Below are positions 48,567 through 58,116 of a stretch of DNA of 64,000 nucleotides, piece after piece. The notes under the pieces were generated by a model. It was not told where the DNA came from and ran no database searches. It saw nothing but the letters and a program-made list of their open reading frames with translations. The stretch is from CAVOGJ01 sp963700865. GTDB lineage: Bacteria; Planctomycetota; Planctomycetia; Pirellulales; Pirellulaceae. Where the stretch lies: assembly GCA_963700865.1 (NCBI GenBank), contig CAVOZC010000018.1, forward strand, positions 496,001-560,000. The letters run 5' to 3'. Made by a program: the position numbers and the translations under genes. The first letter of the stretch is position 1, and every line of letters starts with the position of its first letter.

Positions 48567-49022
48567 TTACTCGCGCGCGGCCGTTTTCAACACACCAATC
48601 GCCTTGAATAATGCCGCCCACAGCACGTCAAAGCCGAATAAAACGCCCGCCAGCAACAAAATCACGAAAATCACCACCAGCGAACTACGAACCAATTCAC
48701 CTCGGGAAGGCCACGATACCTTGTTCATCTCGGCTTCCACCGCGATGAGAAAGTCCGCGAACTTCGGGAAGTTCACAATGCGATAGCTCACCCACAAACC
48801 GGTCGCCAGGACGATGCCGCAAACCAGGTAATTCGCACCCACCGAGGGCAGCTCGGATCGGAGTGTCGCAAACAACCGCCAAGCACCAAGGGCGAACGTC
48901 ACCGCCAGCGTCGCAAACGTCGCCTGCCTCGTGACTCGTCCTTGGCTTCCCTTGTAAACGCCCAGTTGGAAGAGCCCTTGAAAAAAGGCTGCGACCGGCG
49001 AGGCGGCTTTTTCCTTACTCAT
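48567..49022 (-). CDS. secE: Preprotein translocase subunit SecE
   Basis: 151 residues with three hydrophobic segments (about 38-54, 62-80 and 115-140), like the long three-span SecE of gram-negative bacteria. The conserved amphipathic helix and hinge AEMNKVSWPSRGELVRSS lies before the last span. It stabilises SecY in the inner membrane. Upstream is tRNA-Trp, downstream nusG, the widespread order. Confidence 0.93.
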   Translation of the reverse strand: MSKEKAASPVAAFFQGLFQLGVYKGSQGRVTRQATFATLAVTFALGAWRLFATLRSELPSVGANYLVCGIVLATGLWVSYRIVNFPKFADFLIAVEAEMNKVSWPSRGELVRSSLVVIFVILLLAGVLFGFDVLWAALFKAIGVLKTAARE

Positions 49023-49119
49023 GAATGTATCCCATCGCCGTTGGCCCGCTTTGCCGGCGGGGCAAACGCTTGAGGTTTCCGTTCGTACGCTTCCGCTGGC
49101 GCATCCTGGCGAAACAAAA

Positions 49120-49195
49120 TGGCAGGGGCGGCGGGACTCGAACTCGCAACCCCTGGTTTTGGAAACCAGTGCTCTGCCAATTGAGCTACGCCCCT
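49120..49195 (-). tRNA. tRNA-Trp (CCA)
   Basis: 76 nt including an encoded 3' CCA. The acceptor AGGGGCG pairs with CGCCCCT; the anticodon loop TTCCAAA gives CCA. The T-stem GCGAG/CCCGC has one A-C mismatch. It lies between tuf and secE. Confidence 0.95.
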
Positions 49196-49246
49196 ATTCC
49201 CCGAGCCAGCGCTATCACGCTGGCTCGACCATGCAAACCATCCAGC

Positions 49247-50443
49247 TCAAGTCAAGATCTTCGTGACGACTCCAGAACCGACGGTGCGGCCTCCCTCCCG
49301 AATCGCGAAGCGAACTCCGTCGTCCATCGCGATCGGCTTGTGGAGTTCGACCGAAATCCTGACGTTGTCACCCGGCATGCACATTTCGGCTTCCACCAGG
49401 TTGGCCGTGCCTGTCACATCCGTAGTGCGGAAGTAAAACTGGGGCCGATAGCCGCTGAAGAACGGCGTGTGCCGCCCCCCCTCATCCTTCGACAGGCAGT
49501 ACACCTCAGCCTCGAACTTGGTGTGCGGAGTAATCGATCCCGGCTTGGCCAGCACCTGTCCCCGCTCAATGTCCTCCCGCTTGACGCCCCGCAACAGACA
49601 ACCCACGTTGTCCCCGGCACGCCCCTCAGGCAGCAGTTTGCGGAACATTTCCACACCCGTCACCGTGGTCTTGGTCGGCTTCTCCGTCAGACCCACGATC
49701 TCGACTTCCTCACCCGTCTTGATGACGCCCCGCTCAATACGGCCGGTGGCCACGGTACCGCGACCCTCGATCGAAAAGACATCCTCAATCGCCATCAGGA
49801 ACGGCTTGTCTTCTTCCCGAGCTGGCTCGGGAATGTACTCGTCGATCGCGTCCATCAACTCCGAAATACATTTGCTGGCTTCCGGATCATCCGGCTTCTG
49901 GTAGGCCGGCAAGGCCGAACCACGCACCACAGGGACATCGTCGCCCGGAAAGTCATACTTCGAGAGCAACTCGCGGACTTCCATCTCGACCAGTTCCAAC
50001 AGGTCCTCGTCGTCCACCAGATCGCACTTGTTGAGGAAGACGACCAGCGCCGGCACATCCACCTGACGAGCCAGCAAGACGTGTTCCTTGGTTTGCGGCA
50101 TCGGACCATCGGCGGCCGAAACCACCAAAATGGCACCGTCCATCTGGGCCGCGCCGGTAATCATGTTCTTAATAAAGTCCGCGTGGCCGGGACAGTCGAT
50201 ATGCGCATAGTGACGCTTCTCGGTCTCGTATTCCACGTGGGCCACCGCGATTGTCACGGTCTTGGTCTCGTCCCGCACCGTACCACCCTTGGCGATGTCC
50301 GCGTACGATTTGAACTGGGCCAAGCCCTTCGCCGCTTGAACTGCCAGAATGGCGCCCGTTGTTGTCGTCTTGCCATGATCAATGTGACCAATGGTTCCAA
50401 CGTTTACATGCGGCTTTTTGCGCTCAAATGTCTCCTTAGCCAT
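49247..50443 (-). CDS. tuf: Elongation factor Tu
   Basis: 398 residues, intact. It carries aminoacyl-tRNA to the ribosome. The G domain has GHIDHGKTTTTGAI, DCPGHADFIKNMITGAAQMD and FLNKCDLVDDEDLLELVE; domains II-III end in GGRTVGSGVVTKIL. The MAKETFERKKPHVNVGTIG start is typical. It is flanked by tRNA genes on both sides, as in the E. coli tufB locus. Confidence 0.97.
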   Translation of the reverse strand: MAKETFERKKPHVNVGTIGHIDHGKTTTTGAILAVQAAKGLAQFKSYADIAKGGTVRDETKTVTIAVAHVEYETEKRHYAHIDCPGHADFIKNMITGAAQMDGAILVVSAADGPMPQTKEHVLLARQVDVPALVVFLNKCDLVDDEDLLELVEMEVRELLSKYDFPGDDVPVVRGSALPAYQKPDDPEASKCISELMDAIDEYIPEPAREEDKPFLMAIEDVFSIEGRGTVATGRIERGVIKTGEEVEIVGLTEKPTKTTVTGVEMFRKLLPEGRAGDNVGCLLRGVKREDIERGQVLAKPGSITPHTKFEAEVYCLSKDEGGRHTPFFSGYRPQFYFRTTDVTGTANLVEAEMCMPGDNVRISVELHKPIAMDDGVRFAIREGGRTVGSGVVTKILT

Positions 50444-50564
50444 TTCTCTACCTATTCAAAACTCGAAGGCTATTTAGGCCGCGGCACCCTACCACGACAT
50501 CTCACTTTTATTCACAAATCTCGCTTTCCGTTTCCTCCGCCCCGTGCCCGCGCCCTCCGCGGAG

Positions 50565-50637
<73 letters not shown>

Positions 50638-50744
50638 CAAAGGCCCGCTAAATCACTCCCCCCGTTACCTCAACCTCCTGCCTCAACCTCCTACCTCCAC
50701 CTCTGACCCACTCCCGACAAGTGACTCCCACGTTTCCTTCCCTA

Positions 50745-50815
50745 AGCGGGTGAAGGGAATCGAACCCTCGTCTTCAGCTTGGAAGGCTGTGGCTCTACCA
50801 TTGAGCTACACCCGC
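50745..50815 (-). tRNA. tRNA-Gly (TCC)
   Basis: 71 nt; acceptor GCGGGTG/CACCCGC; anticodon loop CTTCCAA. The anticodon stem ACAGC/GCTGA has an A-A mismatch at its outer pair (27-43). CCA is not encoded. Confidence 0.93.
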
Positions 50816-50923
50816 ACCCCTCGCATATGCTTCCGCTCTTACCATCCTCAGCCGTTCTGCCCAGCCAGACATCCGACATCTCACTGCCAGCCCGTACCCG
50901 CATCGTCCTTCCGAAATGCAAAA

Positions 50924-51005
50924 TGGGGGGTGCAGGATTCGAACCTGCGAAGGCAATGCCATCAGATTTACAGTCTGACCCCTTTGACCGCTCGGGAAAC
51001 CCCCC
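50924..51005 (-). tRNA. tRNA-Tyr (GTA)
   Basis: 82 nt with a long variable arm as expected for tRNA-Tyr; acceptor GGGGGGT/ACCCCCC; anticodon loop CTGTAAA. CCA is not encoded. Confidence 0.95.
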
Positions 51006-51101
51006 GCTTTTGCCCATGTCTCCGAGGCATCAATTTGTCAGACCCCAGGCCGGTCAACGCAGCAGGAGATCATCGCACGTCGAAAAGAACACTGATGTTC
51101 G

Positions 51102-51177
51102 TGGAGCTAGCGGAGGGACTTGAACCCACAACCTGCGGTTTACAAAACCGCTGCTCTGCCAATTGAGCTACGCTAGC
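51102..51177 (-). tRNA. tRNA-Thr (TGT)
   Basis: 76 nt including an encoded CCA; acceptor GCTAGCG/CGCTAGC; anticodon loop TTTGTAA. The T-stem GTGGG/CCCTC has one T-T mismatch. It is the first gene of the tRNA-tuf transcript. Confidence 0.94.
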
Positions 51178-51754
51178 TTCCGCTTACGGCACACTGGTTC
51201 ATTCGAAACGCACAAATATACCGAATCGCCGACAGTATGCAATAGAACCCACCGAGCGGCGTTCCGCAGGTTTCCACGTCCTGCCGGCTGGTGGGGGAGC
51301 CTTCCTGGGCCGTTCCGTGGCTCGCTCGCGCCCCGCCCATCGACGGTCGCCCTGTTTCTGCCCCATTTTCTCACGTAAAACCGAAAAAAAAAGGAAAAGC
51401 CAAAAGAAAAGCCCCTTACGGCATCCGACGGCCAACGCGGCTTGCCTAGTCCACCTGACCTGCGGCTCCGTGATCTGCGCGTCGATACGTCGCAGTGCCG
51501 GAGACCTCGATCGCGGATGAACGGACTCGTTCCGCTTGACTTTCTGGAAACCGCAAAGGGCCTCGCCCTGGTCTCTCCCCTGTGATCGATCCCCTGTCTG
51601 GGGGCACCATCATTATTTTCTTCAATCGCATCGACGGCGGGACTCAGACCTGCCGGCGTCCTGCCCGCCCAGTCCCCGCTGAAACCCGGTCCGGCACCCG
51701 CCGACCCGTTCGGAGCCTCTTGGGTACGAAACCTGGTCGGCCTTGGACCGGAGA
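51178..51754. other. Intergenic region between sigma factor gene and tRNA-Thr
   Basis: 577 bp with no recognisable gene. It holds the candidate tRNA promoter near 51230 and an A-rich stretch near 51383-51412 (T-rich when read in the gene direction). No convincing terminator hairpin for the sigma gene was found. Confidence 0.5.
51215..51242 (-). promoter_or_regulatory. Candidate promoter of the tRNA-tuf-rpoBC cluster
   Basis: Leftward TTGCAT (51237-51242) and TATATT (51215-51220) with a 16-bp spacer, about 38 bp before tRNA-Thr(TGT). The -10 matches five of six bases. Distance and position fit a stable-RNA promoter. Confidence 0.5.
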
Positions 51755-53416
51755 CTAAACCTCGTCGATTTTCTCCTCACGGGCGGCGGCCAGCAGCTTG
51801 TGCAGGGCGCGCGCCTCGATTTGACGCACCCGCTCCTTGGTGACTCCCAACTTGGCGCCCACCTCCTTGAGCGTCTGAGGTTCCTCGCTGTGGTTCAGTC
51901 CGAATCGGCTGATGATAATTTTTTGCTCTCGATCGTCAAGCCGAGATAGGATTTTGCCAATCTGGCGCTCCCGCAGCAACTGGGCGCTTAATTCCGTGTA
52001 CGGGTTCGAGCCATCATCTTCCGATCCGGCAAACAGCTCCTCCGACGATGTGCGGAAGCGATCCCGATACTTGAACTCATTGGGAATCGTACGGGCAAAA
52101 TTCTTCATGATGGCCCAGCTGGCGTAGGTGCTGAACTTGTTTCCGCGGGCATAGTCGAATTTCTCGGCAGCCCGAATCAACGACATGTTCCCATCGCTGA
52201 CCAGATCGAAAAAATTCTCAGAGGGAGTCACATGCCGCTTGGCGATGGAAACGACCAACCGCAAATTCGCCTTGACGATCTGGTTCTTTACCTCAACCGC
52301 CTGTTCGTAGAGGGCTTCGATGGCGTCCATATCACTGCTTCGCGGCCGGTTAATATCCAGCGTCTCGCGGAGCTTCGCGGCCCTGTACTTCAGGTAATTC
52401 ATTTTGCGAAAGATGTGCTGTTCCTGCTCTCGCGACAATAACGGTACCTCGTACAGTGCCGCCAGGTAGGGGGGCAGCCCGGCTGGGACACGCACGGCCC
52501 GGAATGGCTTTTCGGGCTGCGGCATCTCCGCCAGGATATCGCGTTCGGCAGCCGGCCTGTCGAACTCCTCGTTGTACATATAGTCCAACGGCAACTCGAG
52601 CAATCGCTTGGCACGCACCTCACCCAGGATGCGATACACACTGTTCACCGTGCGGCAATGCTTCCGCGCGATCGCCTCGGCCGACAGGCCACGGCGATGA
52701 AGCCGATAGATTTCCTCTTTCGCTTGCTCGGTAAGCGGGCCATTGTGCCCGGGAAATACCGCCAGTTCCCGATTTCGTCGATCGTGCTCCTTGAGCGTAT
52801 AGCGAATGGTTTCCACGCTGCGGTTCATGTGTTCCGCAATCCTTTTCGTCACATCCGAAGGGCAACCTCCCGCGCGGGCCAAACGGCGAGCCCGATAGAC
52901 GATCTCTTCGCGTTCCTCGTCCGTCAGCTGACTGAAGCGGGCGCCGCGCTGTACGCGCTCGCGATTTTCGGCGACAAACCGATCCACGCTGCTCTTCAAA
53001 AAACCGACCCGCTTGCGGCCGCCGAACACAAACCGGCGACTGATCAATCCTTGCTGCCGCCAGCGTGAAATCGTCTTCGTGGAAACGTTGAACAGTTTTC
53101 CCAGCTGCTCCACCGTGTAGACCGGCTCCCCTGCCGACTCGACGAGGATATTGGCCGAATCCGACACATCCTCAATGAACATCCGCAGATCGTGCTGTGC
53201 GTCCTCTCCCGAGATGACCTCTTGCACCGCTGCTTCCGGGCGGTATCCCGTTACCCGGAAAAAAAGATACTCATAGGTGTAGTCTCGGCCGGGGTCCAGC
53301 TCCAACAGCAACTTCTCCGCACGAGCGACCTGCTCAAGCTTGCGATCTCGTGGCGCGAACCGGACCTGTTGATCCCGCAATTGGCGAATCGACCTGTTGT
53401 GATAACTCGCGTGCAT
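51755..53416 (-). CDS. Sigma-70 family factor with three N-terminal helix-turn-helix modules
   Basis: A 553-residue promoter-recognition factor. The N-terminus has a MerR/excisionase-like HTH (about 100-148: YTVEQLGKLFNVSTKTISRW), then two further HTH-like units (about 165-210, ending NRSVETIRYTLKEH; about 228-265, LTEQAKEEIYRLHRRGLSAE). The C-terminal half is the sigma core. Region 1.2-like LLSREQEQHIFRKMNYL precedes region 2 (about 370-445: NLRLVVSIAKRH, FFDLVSDGNMSLIRAAEKFD, FSTYASWAIMKNFARTIP), and region 4 follows (about 486-545: LKEVGAKLGVTKERVRQIEA). Between regions 2 and 4 only about 40 residues remain, so region 3 seems much reduced. No anti-sigma gene is adjacent. The ATG at 53416 is the first codon of a well-conserved-looking N-terminus. 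It lies directly upstream of the tRNA-tuf-rpoBC cluster, same strand. Confidence 0.85.
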   Translation of the reverse strand: MHASYHNRSIRQLRDQQVRFAPRDRKLEQVARAEKLLLELDPGRDYTYEYLFFRVTGYRPEAAVQEVISGEDAQHDLRMFIEDVSDSANILVESAGEPVYTVEQLGKLFNVSTKTISRWRQQGLISRRFVFGGRKRVGFLKSSVDRFVAENRERVQRGARFSQLTDEEREEIVYRARRLARAGGCPSDVTKRIAEHMNRSVETIRYTLKEHDRRNRELAVFPGHNGPLTEQAKEEIYRLHRRGLSAEAIARKHCRTVNSVYRILGEVRAKRLLELPLDYMYNEEFDRPAAERDILAEMPQPEKPFRAVRVPAGLPPYLAALYEVPLLSREQEQHIFRKMNYLKYRAAKLRETLDINRPRSSDMDAIEALYEQAVEVKNQIVKANLRLVVSIAKRHVTPSENFFDLVSDGNMSLIRAAEKFDYARGNKFSTYASWAIMKNFARTIPNEFKYRDRFRTSSEELFAGSEDDGSNPYTELSAQLLRERQIGKILSRLDDREQKIIISRFGLNHSEEPQTLKEVGAKLGVTKERVRQIEARALHKLLAAAREEKIDEV

Positions 53417-53960
53417 CTGATTCTCACCCTTCGCAACGTTCCGTCCCGGTCTCTGTTCCCTGCGACTCCCGTCGCAAACCGTTCGGTTGCCTTGGTCTCT
53501 GCGCCACCCTCCCTGGGCAACGCGGCCGGTACACCCTCATGTCCCGGCTTTGTCTGCCGACCCTCAGCGGGTCGACACCTCTTTGCATCCTCTCCCCGCT
53601 CATGCCTCTCGAGCCACCCGCGCCCTGCGGAAAAACCGCACGCCGCAGTGTCCGATGAACGGAGAATTCAAACCCCTGTACGTATCTTTAGTCGCGTTTG
53701 GTCGCCCAAAAGTTCGCGAACTAAGTGTAAACCCCACCGGATTGCGGTAACTGCGTATCCCATAAGTATTTTGAGCACAGTAACTTAGGTCTCCCTGGGC
53801 GGAGCGGCCCCCCGCGTGCCAGCGGAGGTTGCGCAGATTACCGAATGTCGTTTGTCGCGCACTTCCCCTAAACACCCCGGGTGCTTCCAGTCGACTTTTT
53901 TTCCAGCGGCTGCCTCGTTGTTCGCCCGCCCTTTTCTCTTCTTGCCGGACCGAATTCGAT
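53417..53960. other. Divergent intergenic region with a 12-bp palindrome
   Basis: 544 bp between the sigma gene and a secreted-protein gene. AGTTCGCGAACT at 53711-53722 is a perfect palindrome, about 295 bp upstream of the sigma ATG. There are no ORFs with gene-like character. No clear -35/-10 pair on either strand. Confidence 0.5.
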
Positions 53961-55400
53961 ATGGCTTGTCTTTTCCGTCGCTTGCTACCCGTCGTCTCGC
54001 TGGTCGTCCTTTCCCTGCCCTGGGTCCCGCGGCCCGTCCGGGCGGAAGTCGAACCCAGTTCTTACCGGCTGACCGATAAGCGGCAGCCGGGCGATCGACA
54101 AAAAGTCACGGTCGTTCTGCAGCTCTCTGGGCAACTCGAGATGCGGGCCGCCAGTCCGGCTGGGAGCTCAGAGCCGGTTTCGCTCTCCGCCCAGAGCAAG
54201 CTCGTCTATCACGAGTGCCTGCACAAAATCCAGCCGGCAGAACGGGCTTCCGGTCGATATTACACTGCGGCGCAAGCGTCGGTCCAAATTGCCCATTCCA
54301 AGCATGAGGTCGTGTTGGGTAACGAGCAGAAGTGGATTTTCGCGGCGACTCCCGAGGCATCAAACGCAGCACGCCTTGCCGCCGCCAAACGGCCCCTTTC
54401 CCGTGACGAGCTGGAAATGCTCACGGTGCCTGGTAACAGCCTGGACGTCTACGAATTATTGCCGCACCGAGCGTTGCAGGCTGGTGAGACGTGGCAGCCA
54501 TCCTCCGAGGGCCTGGCACTGCTGCTGAACCTGGACGAAGTCACGGTCAATCAGACCCGCGCCCGATTGGTGAACGTGGCTCGAGGTCTGGCCCGCATGC
54601 AGTTGGGCGGCACGGTGCTTGGCAATGTCGACGGCGTCGCCACGGAGATTGCCCTGGAAGGCGATCTGAGGTTTGACCTTCAATGGCAACGGGTCAGTTG
54701 GCTGCAACTGGTCGTGGATGAACAGCGCGAGGCGAGCCCGATTCAGGCAGGATTCACCATCAAGGCGGAGGTGCGGATGCTCTGTGAACCGCTGGCCGAA
54801 TCACCGCTGACGAGCGAAACCACCGGCAAAATGGCCAGCCTTGTCGAGCGACGCGAATCGCAACTGCGGTACCTTGCCGCGGGCGGTGCATGCCAAATGG
54901 TTCACTCACCGGCCTGGCACGTGTTCGAAGAGCAGGCGGCGCAGGCCTCGCTGCGGCTGGTGGTCGACGGCCAGATGATCGCTCAATGCAACCTGCAACG
55001 GCTGGCGAATCAGCCCGCCGCTGAACCGTTGTCCATGGACGCCTTCAAGGCCAATATTCGCACTGCCCTGCAGGATGGCTTTCAGGAATTCGAGGCGTTC
55101 AGTGAACATGAACGCCAGGACGGCTACCGCGTGATGCGTGTCGCCGTCAGCGGAACCGCGGCCGACGTGCCGATCCGCTGGCTCTATTACTACATTTCGA
55201 ACCCGGAAGGAGCGGCCGCATCCTGCGTCTTCACGATGGAAGCTGCCGCAGTGACGGCTTTCGGGGATCATGACCGGCTGATGGTGCAAAGCCTGCAACT
55301 GGAACCGCTTGAGGAGGCCCGGCCAGCGAGCCCCGCCGACGCGGTGCCCGCGGCCACCGCCCGAACCAATGCTCCCGTGAATTCACGCGTCAATCGCTGA
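53961..55400 (+). CDS. Secreted protein of unknown function
   Basis: About 479 residues. The start MACLFRRLLPVVSLVVLSLP and cleavage near VRAEVEP form a clear Sec signal peptide. This fixes the start at 53961, because the frame is open upstream to 53829 with unrelated sequence. The body is a mixed alpha/beta soluble protein with a TPGNSLDVYELLP-like central part and a C-terminal tail rich in Ala/Pro/Asn. No catalytic motif is visible. It is divergent from the sigma factor gene and 240 bp upstream of another secreted-protein gene. Confidence 0.7.
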   Translation: MACLFRRLLPVVSLVVLSLPWVPRPVRAEVEPSSYRLTDKRQPGDRQKVTVVLQLSGQLEMRAASPAGSSEPVSLSAQSKLVYHECLHKIQPAERASGRYYTAAQASVQIAHSKHEVVLGNEQKWIFAATPEASNAARLAAAKRPLSRDELEMLTVPGNSLDVYELLPHRALQAGETWQPSSEGLALLLNLDEVTVNQTRARLVNVARGLARMQLGGTVLGNVDGVATEIALEGDLRFDLQWQRVSWLQLVVDEQREASPIQAGFTIKAEVRMLCEPLAESPLTSETTGKMASLVERRESQLRYLAAGGACQMVHSPAWHVFEEQAAQASLRLVVDGQMIAQCNLQRLANQPAAEPLSMDAFKANIRTALQDGFQEFEAFSEHERQDGYRVMRVAVSGTAADVPIRWLYYYISNPEGAAASCVFTMEAAAVTAFGDHDRLMVQSLQLEPLEEARPASPADAVPAATARTNAPVNSRVNR

Positions 55401-55639
55401 ATTCCGCCGGTCGGCCGCTGCGGCCCGTCGGCCACTTCCCCCGGGCCTGAGCTGCGTTTTGTAGCGATTATGAGGCCCTTGGCTCCCTGTCGAAGCGATT
55501 GGTCCGCCTCCGAAACCCGCCATGCCCAGCCATCGGCGTGATTTCGATGGCCCGTCATCACTGGCGAAATTACAATAAACAGGGCAAGCAGCCTGTCCTG
55601 CAAGCGGCGACCATTCGAAAGGCGAACTGAGGGATTTCC

Positions 55640-56577
55640 GTGGGCCATTTATCAACGCACCGCCTGACCGTCGTGGCGACCCTCCTGCAAGCATTGCTCG
55701 TGGTTTCGGTCGGTCGGGCTCAAGAGGCCCGCATGCCACGACTGGCGCCGGGGTACTCGTGACCGTTCCCGCGACCCCGGAGGACGCCGAGACGGTGGTG
55801 GGGCCCCGGCCTCTTCCGCCGATCGCCACGGAAGCCCCCGCCTGGAATCCGCATTTCCTGCCAGAGAACGAGACCCTCTCCGCATTGGCACGCGACGTCA
55901 CGCTACGGCGCGCCGTTTGGCAATTTGAGTTTTCTTTCAAACCGATGCGGATGTTGGTCATCGATCAGCCCGCTGGGGAATCGCGTCGCATCTGGTACTT
56001 GCTCTACAAGATCAAGAATACCGGGAGCTACATCCGTTCGATCGCCGAACCGGACCCGTTTGGCAACGATCAATTCCGTACCGCCAGCGGTGTCAAGACC
56101 GAGCGGTTCTTCCCCCTCTTTCTCCTGAGGGCCCATGAATTTGATCAGGTATCGCCCGATCGGCTGGTCCCGGGAGTCATGGCTCGTATCCACGCGATTG
56201 AAATCAAGGACCCACGCGTGCCGCTGTACGATTCGGTCTCGATCACGAAGGTACCGATCGAACCGAGCAGCAAAACGGTGGATCGGGGCGTCTGGGGGGT
56301 TGCGACCTGGCCCGATCTCGATCGACGCATTGATTTCTTTTCCGTCTACATCCAGGGGCTGAGCAACGCGTATCGCTGGGAGGACGGTGAGGACGGACAG
56401 CCGCGGCTGACTTACAAGACGCTGATGTTGAACTTCTGGCGACCCGGGGACGCGGTGTTCGAGACCGAGCGGGAATTCCGTTACGGATTGCCCAGCCTGC
56501 AGGATGATCGCGAGAGAATCCTCCGTGTCTATGGGCTGGCGGAGCCACTTGATTATCAGTGGATTTATCTGCCTTAG
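55640..56577 (+). CDS. Secreted protein of unknown function, one frameshift
   Basis: The conserved-looking body (FLPENETLSALARDVTLRRA, SRRIWYLLYKIKNTGSYIRS) is open from 55759 as a 272-residue frame that lacks a good start. In the neighbouring frame a GTG at 55640, with GAGGG six bases upstream, encodes a signal peptide (TVVATLLQALLVVSVGRAQE). Joining the two needs a single-base change between about 55708 and 55757. The mature protein has Trp/Tyr/Pro-rich segments and ends DYQWIYLP. I do not recognise the family. Confidence 0.6.
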
Positions 56578-56941
56578 TCACGATCTGCCGATCGTGTGCG
56601 TTGACCGGGCGGTGGCTCGCCCGCCTTGCTCACAAGCGAACGAAATCCAAGCCCCCTGTGGCTGCGTGGTTGCTTTTCGAATGGGCATGTACGTAATACC
56701 ACCAAGGCGGCTTGGCAATCACAGCGTGTATCCCAAGCGGCGCCGAGCGGTCGATATCCTGGCCGGCGTCCGGCCGGCGGCTTGCCGCCACGTTTCGCCC
56801 GCGGCCTGGGTGAAAGACCCTTGCTGAGATCGACCAACTTGGCTATTTTACGAGGTTCAGCGGGTGCGGCCCTGGGCCCCGGCCTTCGGCCCGCCTCGGG
56901 ACACACGGGATCACACGGGATTCGGCACGAGGATAAAGGCA
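56578..56941. other. Intergenic region upstream of rpmA
   Basis: 364 bp with a GC-rich inverted patch (GGCCGGCGTCCGGCCGGC, about 56759-56777) and the rpmA promoter candidate listed separately. No rplU gene, which commonly precedes rpmA, and no other ORF of note. Confidence 0.5.
56821..56849 (+). promoter_or_regulatory. Possible rpmA promoter
   Basis: TTGCTG (56821-56826) and TATTTT (56844-56849) with a 17-bp spacer, about 93 bp before the rpmA ATG. Moderate match only. Confidence 0.35.
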
Positions 56942-57196
56942 ATGGCACATAAGAAGGGTCAGGGTTCCAGCCGCAATGGTCGCGATTCGAACGCCCAGCG
57001 GCGAGGCGTGAAGAAGTACGGCGGCGAGGTCGTGCGGGCAGGGAACATCCTCGTTCGCCAGGTGGGAAACCGCTTCCATGCGGGCCGCAATGTGGGCCAG
57101 GGAAACGATTTCACGCTCTACGCGCTGGTTGATGGAATCGTCAACTTCGATCGCGAAGGCCGCAGGATCAACGTCGAGGCGGCCGCGCAAAACTAG
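56942..57196 (+). CDS. rpmA: Ribosomal protein L27
   Basis: 84 residues. The L27 N-terminus reaches the peptidyl-transferase centre. It begins MAHKKGQGSSRNGRDSNAQR and has RAGNILVRQVGNRFHAGRNV. The ATG at 56942 is the family start; the frame is open upstream. The start lacks the N-terminal peptide that is cleaved in Firmicutes. rplU is not adjacent. Confidence 0.95.
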   Translation: MAHKKGQGSSRNGRDSNAQRRGVKKYGGEVVRAGNILVRQVGNRFHAGRNVGQGNDFTLYALVDGIVNFDREGRRINVEAAAQN

Positions 57197-57228
57197 CGGC
57201 GGCCGGGGCGGTTTTCCGTCCGCCGACG

Positions 57229-58116
57229 TCACCGCGTGGCACTGACCGTTCCGGACTCTTTCTCGGCAGGCTGCCCGTAATCCCCAGTGGCTCCTGCCGC
57301 CGCGGCTCGCTGAGTCGCCTCTTCCGCTACTCGCATGGCGAGTGCCACCTGGTTGGGATGGAAGTACAGTTCCACCGAACCATCCAGGTGTCGCGCCTTG
57401 ACTTCATGCGCCAGTTCTTGCCAGGAGAGTCCGTCGGTCAGGTGCCAGGCAGCCGCCTGGGCGATCGGCTGAGCCACTTCGCCGCGGCCCACCATCTTGC
57501 AGATTTCCACCACCCGCGCGTCCTGGGTGAACGTCTCGATGGGCTTGAGTTCGTAGGGAATTTTCGGCTTCGGATCGTCTTTGCCATGTTCCAGGCAGAC
57601 CGTCGTGACCTTGATTTTGCCCACGGCATCCGGACCGACGTCGAAGAAACCGCCGCCGCCACCGAATCCACCGCCACCCCCTCCGAATCCTCCGCCGCCC
57701 AGCCCACCGCCGCCGCCACCGAATCCGCCGCCGACCCCCTGGCCACCACCGCCGCCGAGTCCACCGCCACCGAGCCCACCGCCGCCGAGTCCTCCACCCC
57801 CGAGCCCGCCGCCGCCTAAACCGCCGCCGCCGAACTGGGCCAGCACGGGAACGCCCACAAACGCCTGGGGCATCTCAATCCGAAGCGGCTTTGAGGTTTT
57901 GTTTCGAATCACCACCGTCGACTTCGTCGCATCCTTGGGCACGATCTGGAGCTGCACGATCCCCCGCTCCATGGCCGAGAACAATTCGACCTCTTCGGTG
58001 GCATTCTTGTCGCCGTTCGCGTGCGACGTCGATTCGGCCACGGCCCGATTGATGTGGCTGACGGAAAGAGCAAGGCTGGTCGCAAGCAGGACCAGGTGGG
58101 ACATGGGGTGCCGCAT
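57229..58116 (-). CDS. Secreted glycine-rich protein
   Basis: About 295 residues from the start MRHPMSHLVLLATSLALSVS, a Sec signal peptide. Residues about 95-165 are a Gly-rich block of GGGGL/GGGGF units. The rest is folded: before the block EVELFSAMERGIVQLQIVPK, after it TTVCLEHGKDDPKPKIPYEL and a Trp-containing region ending in HPNQVALAMRVAEEA. The function is unknown. The frame is open to 58140. It converges on rpmA. Confidence 0.7.
   Translation of the reverse strand: MRHPMSHLVLLATSLALSVSHINRAVAESTSHANGDKNATEEVELFSAMERGIVQLQIVPKDATKSTVVIRNKTSKPLRIEMPQAFVGVPVLAQFGGGGLGGGGLGGGGLGGGGLGGGGLGGGGGQGVGGGFGGGGGGLGGGGFGGGGGGFGGGGGFFDVGPDAVGKIKVTTVCLEHGKDDPKPKIPYELKPIETFTQDARVVEICKMVGRGEVAQPIAQAAAWHLTDGLSWQELAHEVKARHLDGSVELYFHPNQVALAMRVAEEATQRAAAAGATGDYGQPAEKESGTVSATR
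57627..57835 (-). repeat. GGN-rich tract encoding the Gly block
   Basis: A tract of repeated GGCGGCGG-like triplets coding for tandem GGGGL/GGGGF. The antisense frame reads as a long Pro-rich ORF, which is a shadow. Confidence 0.75.
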
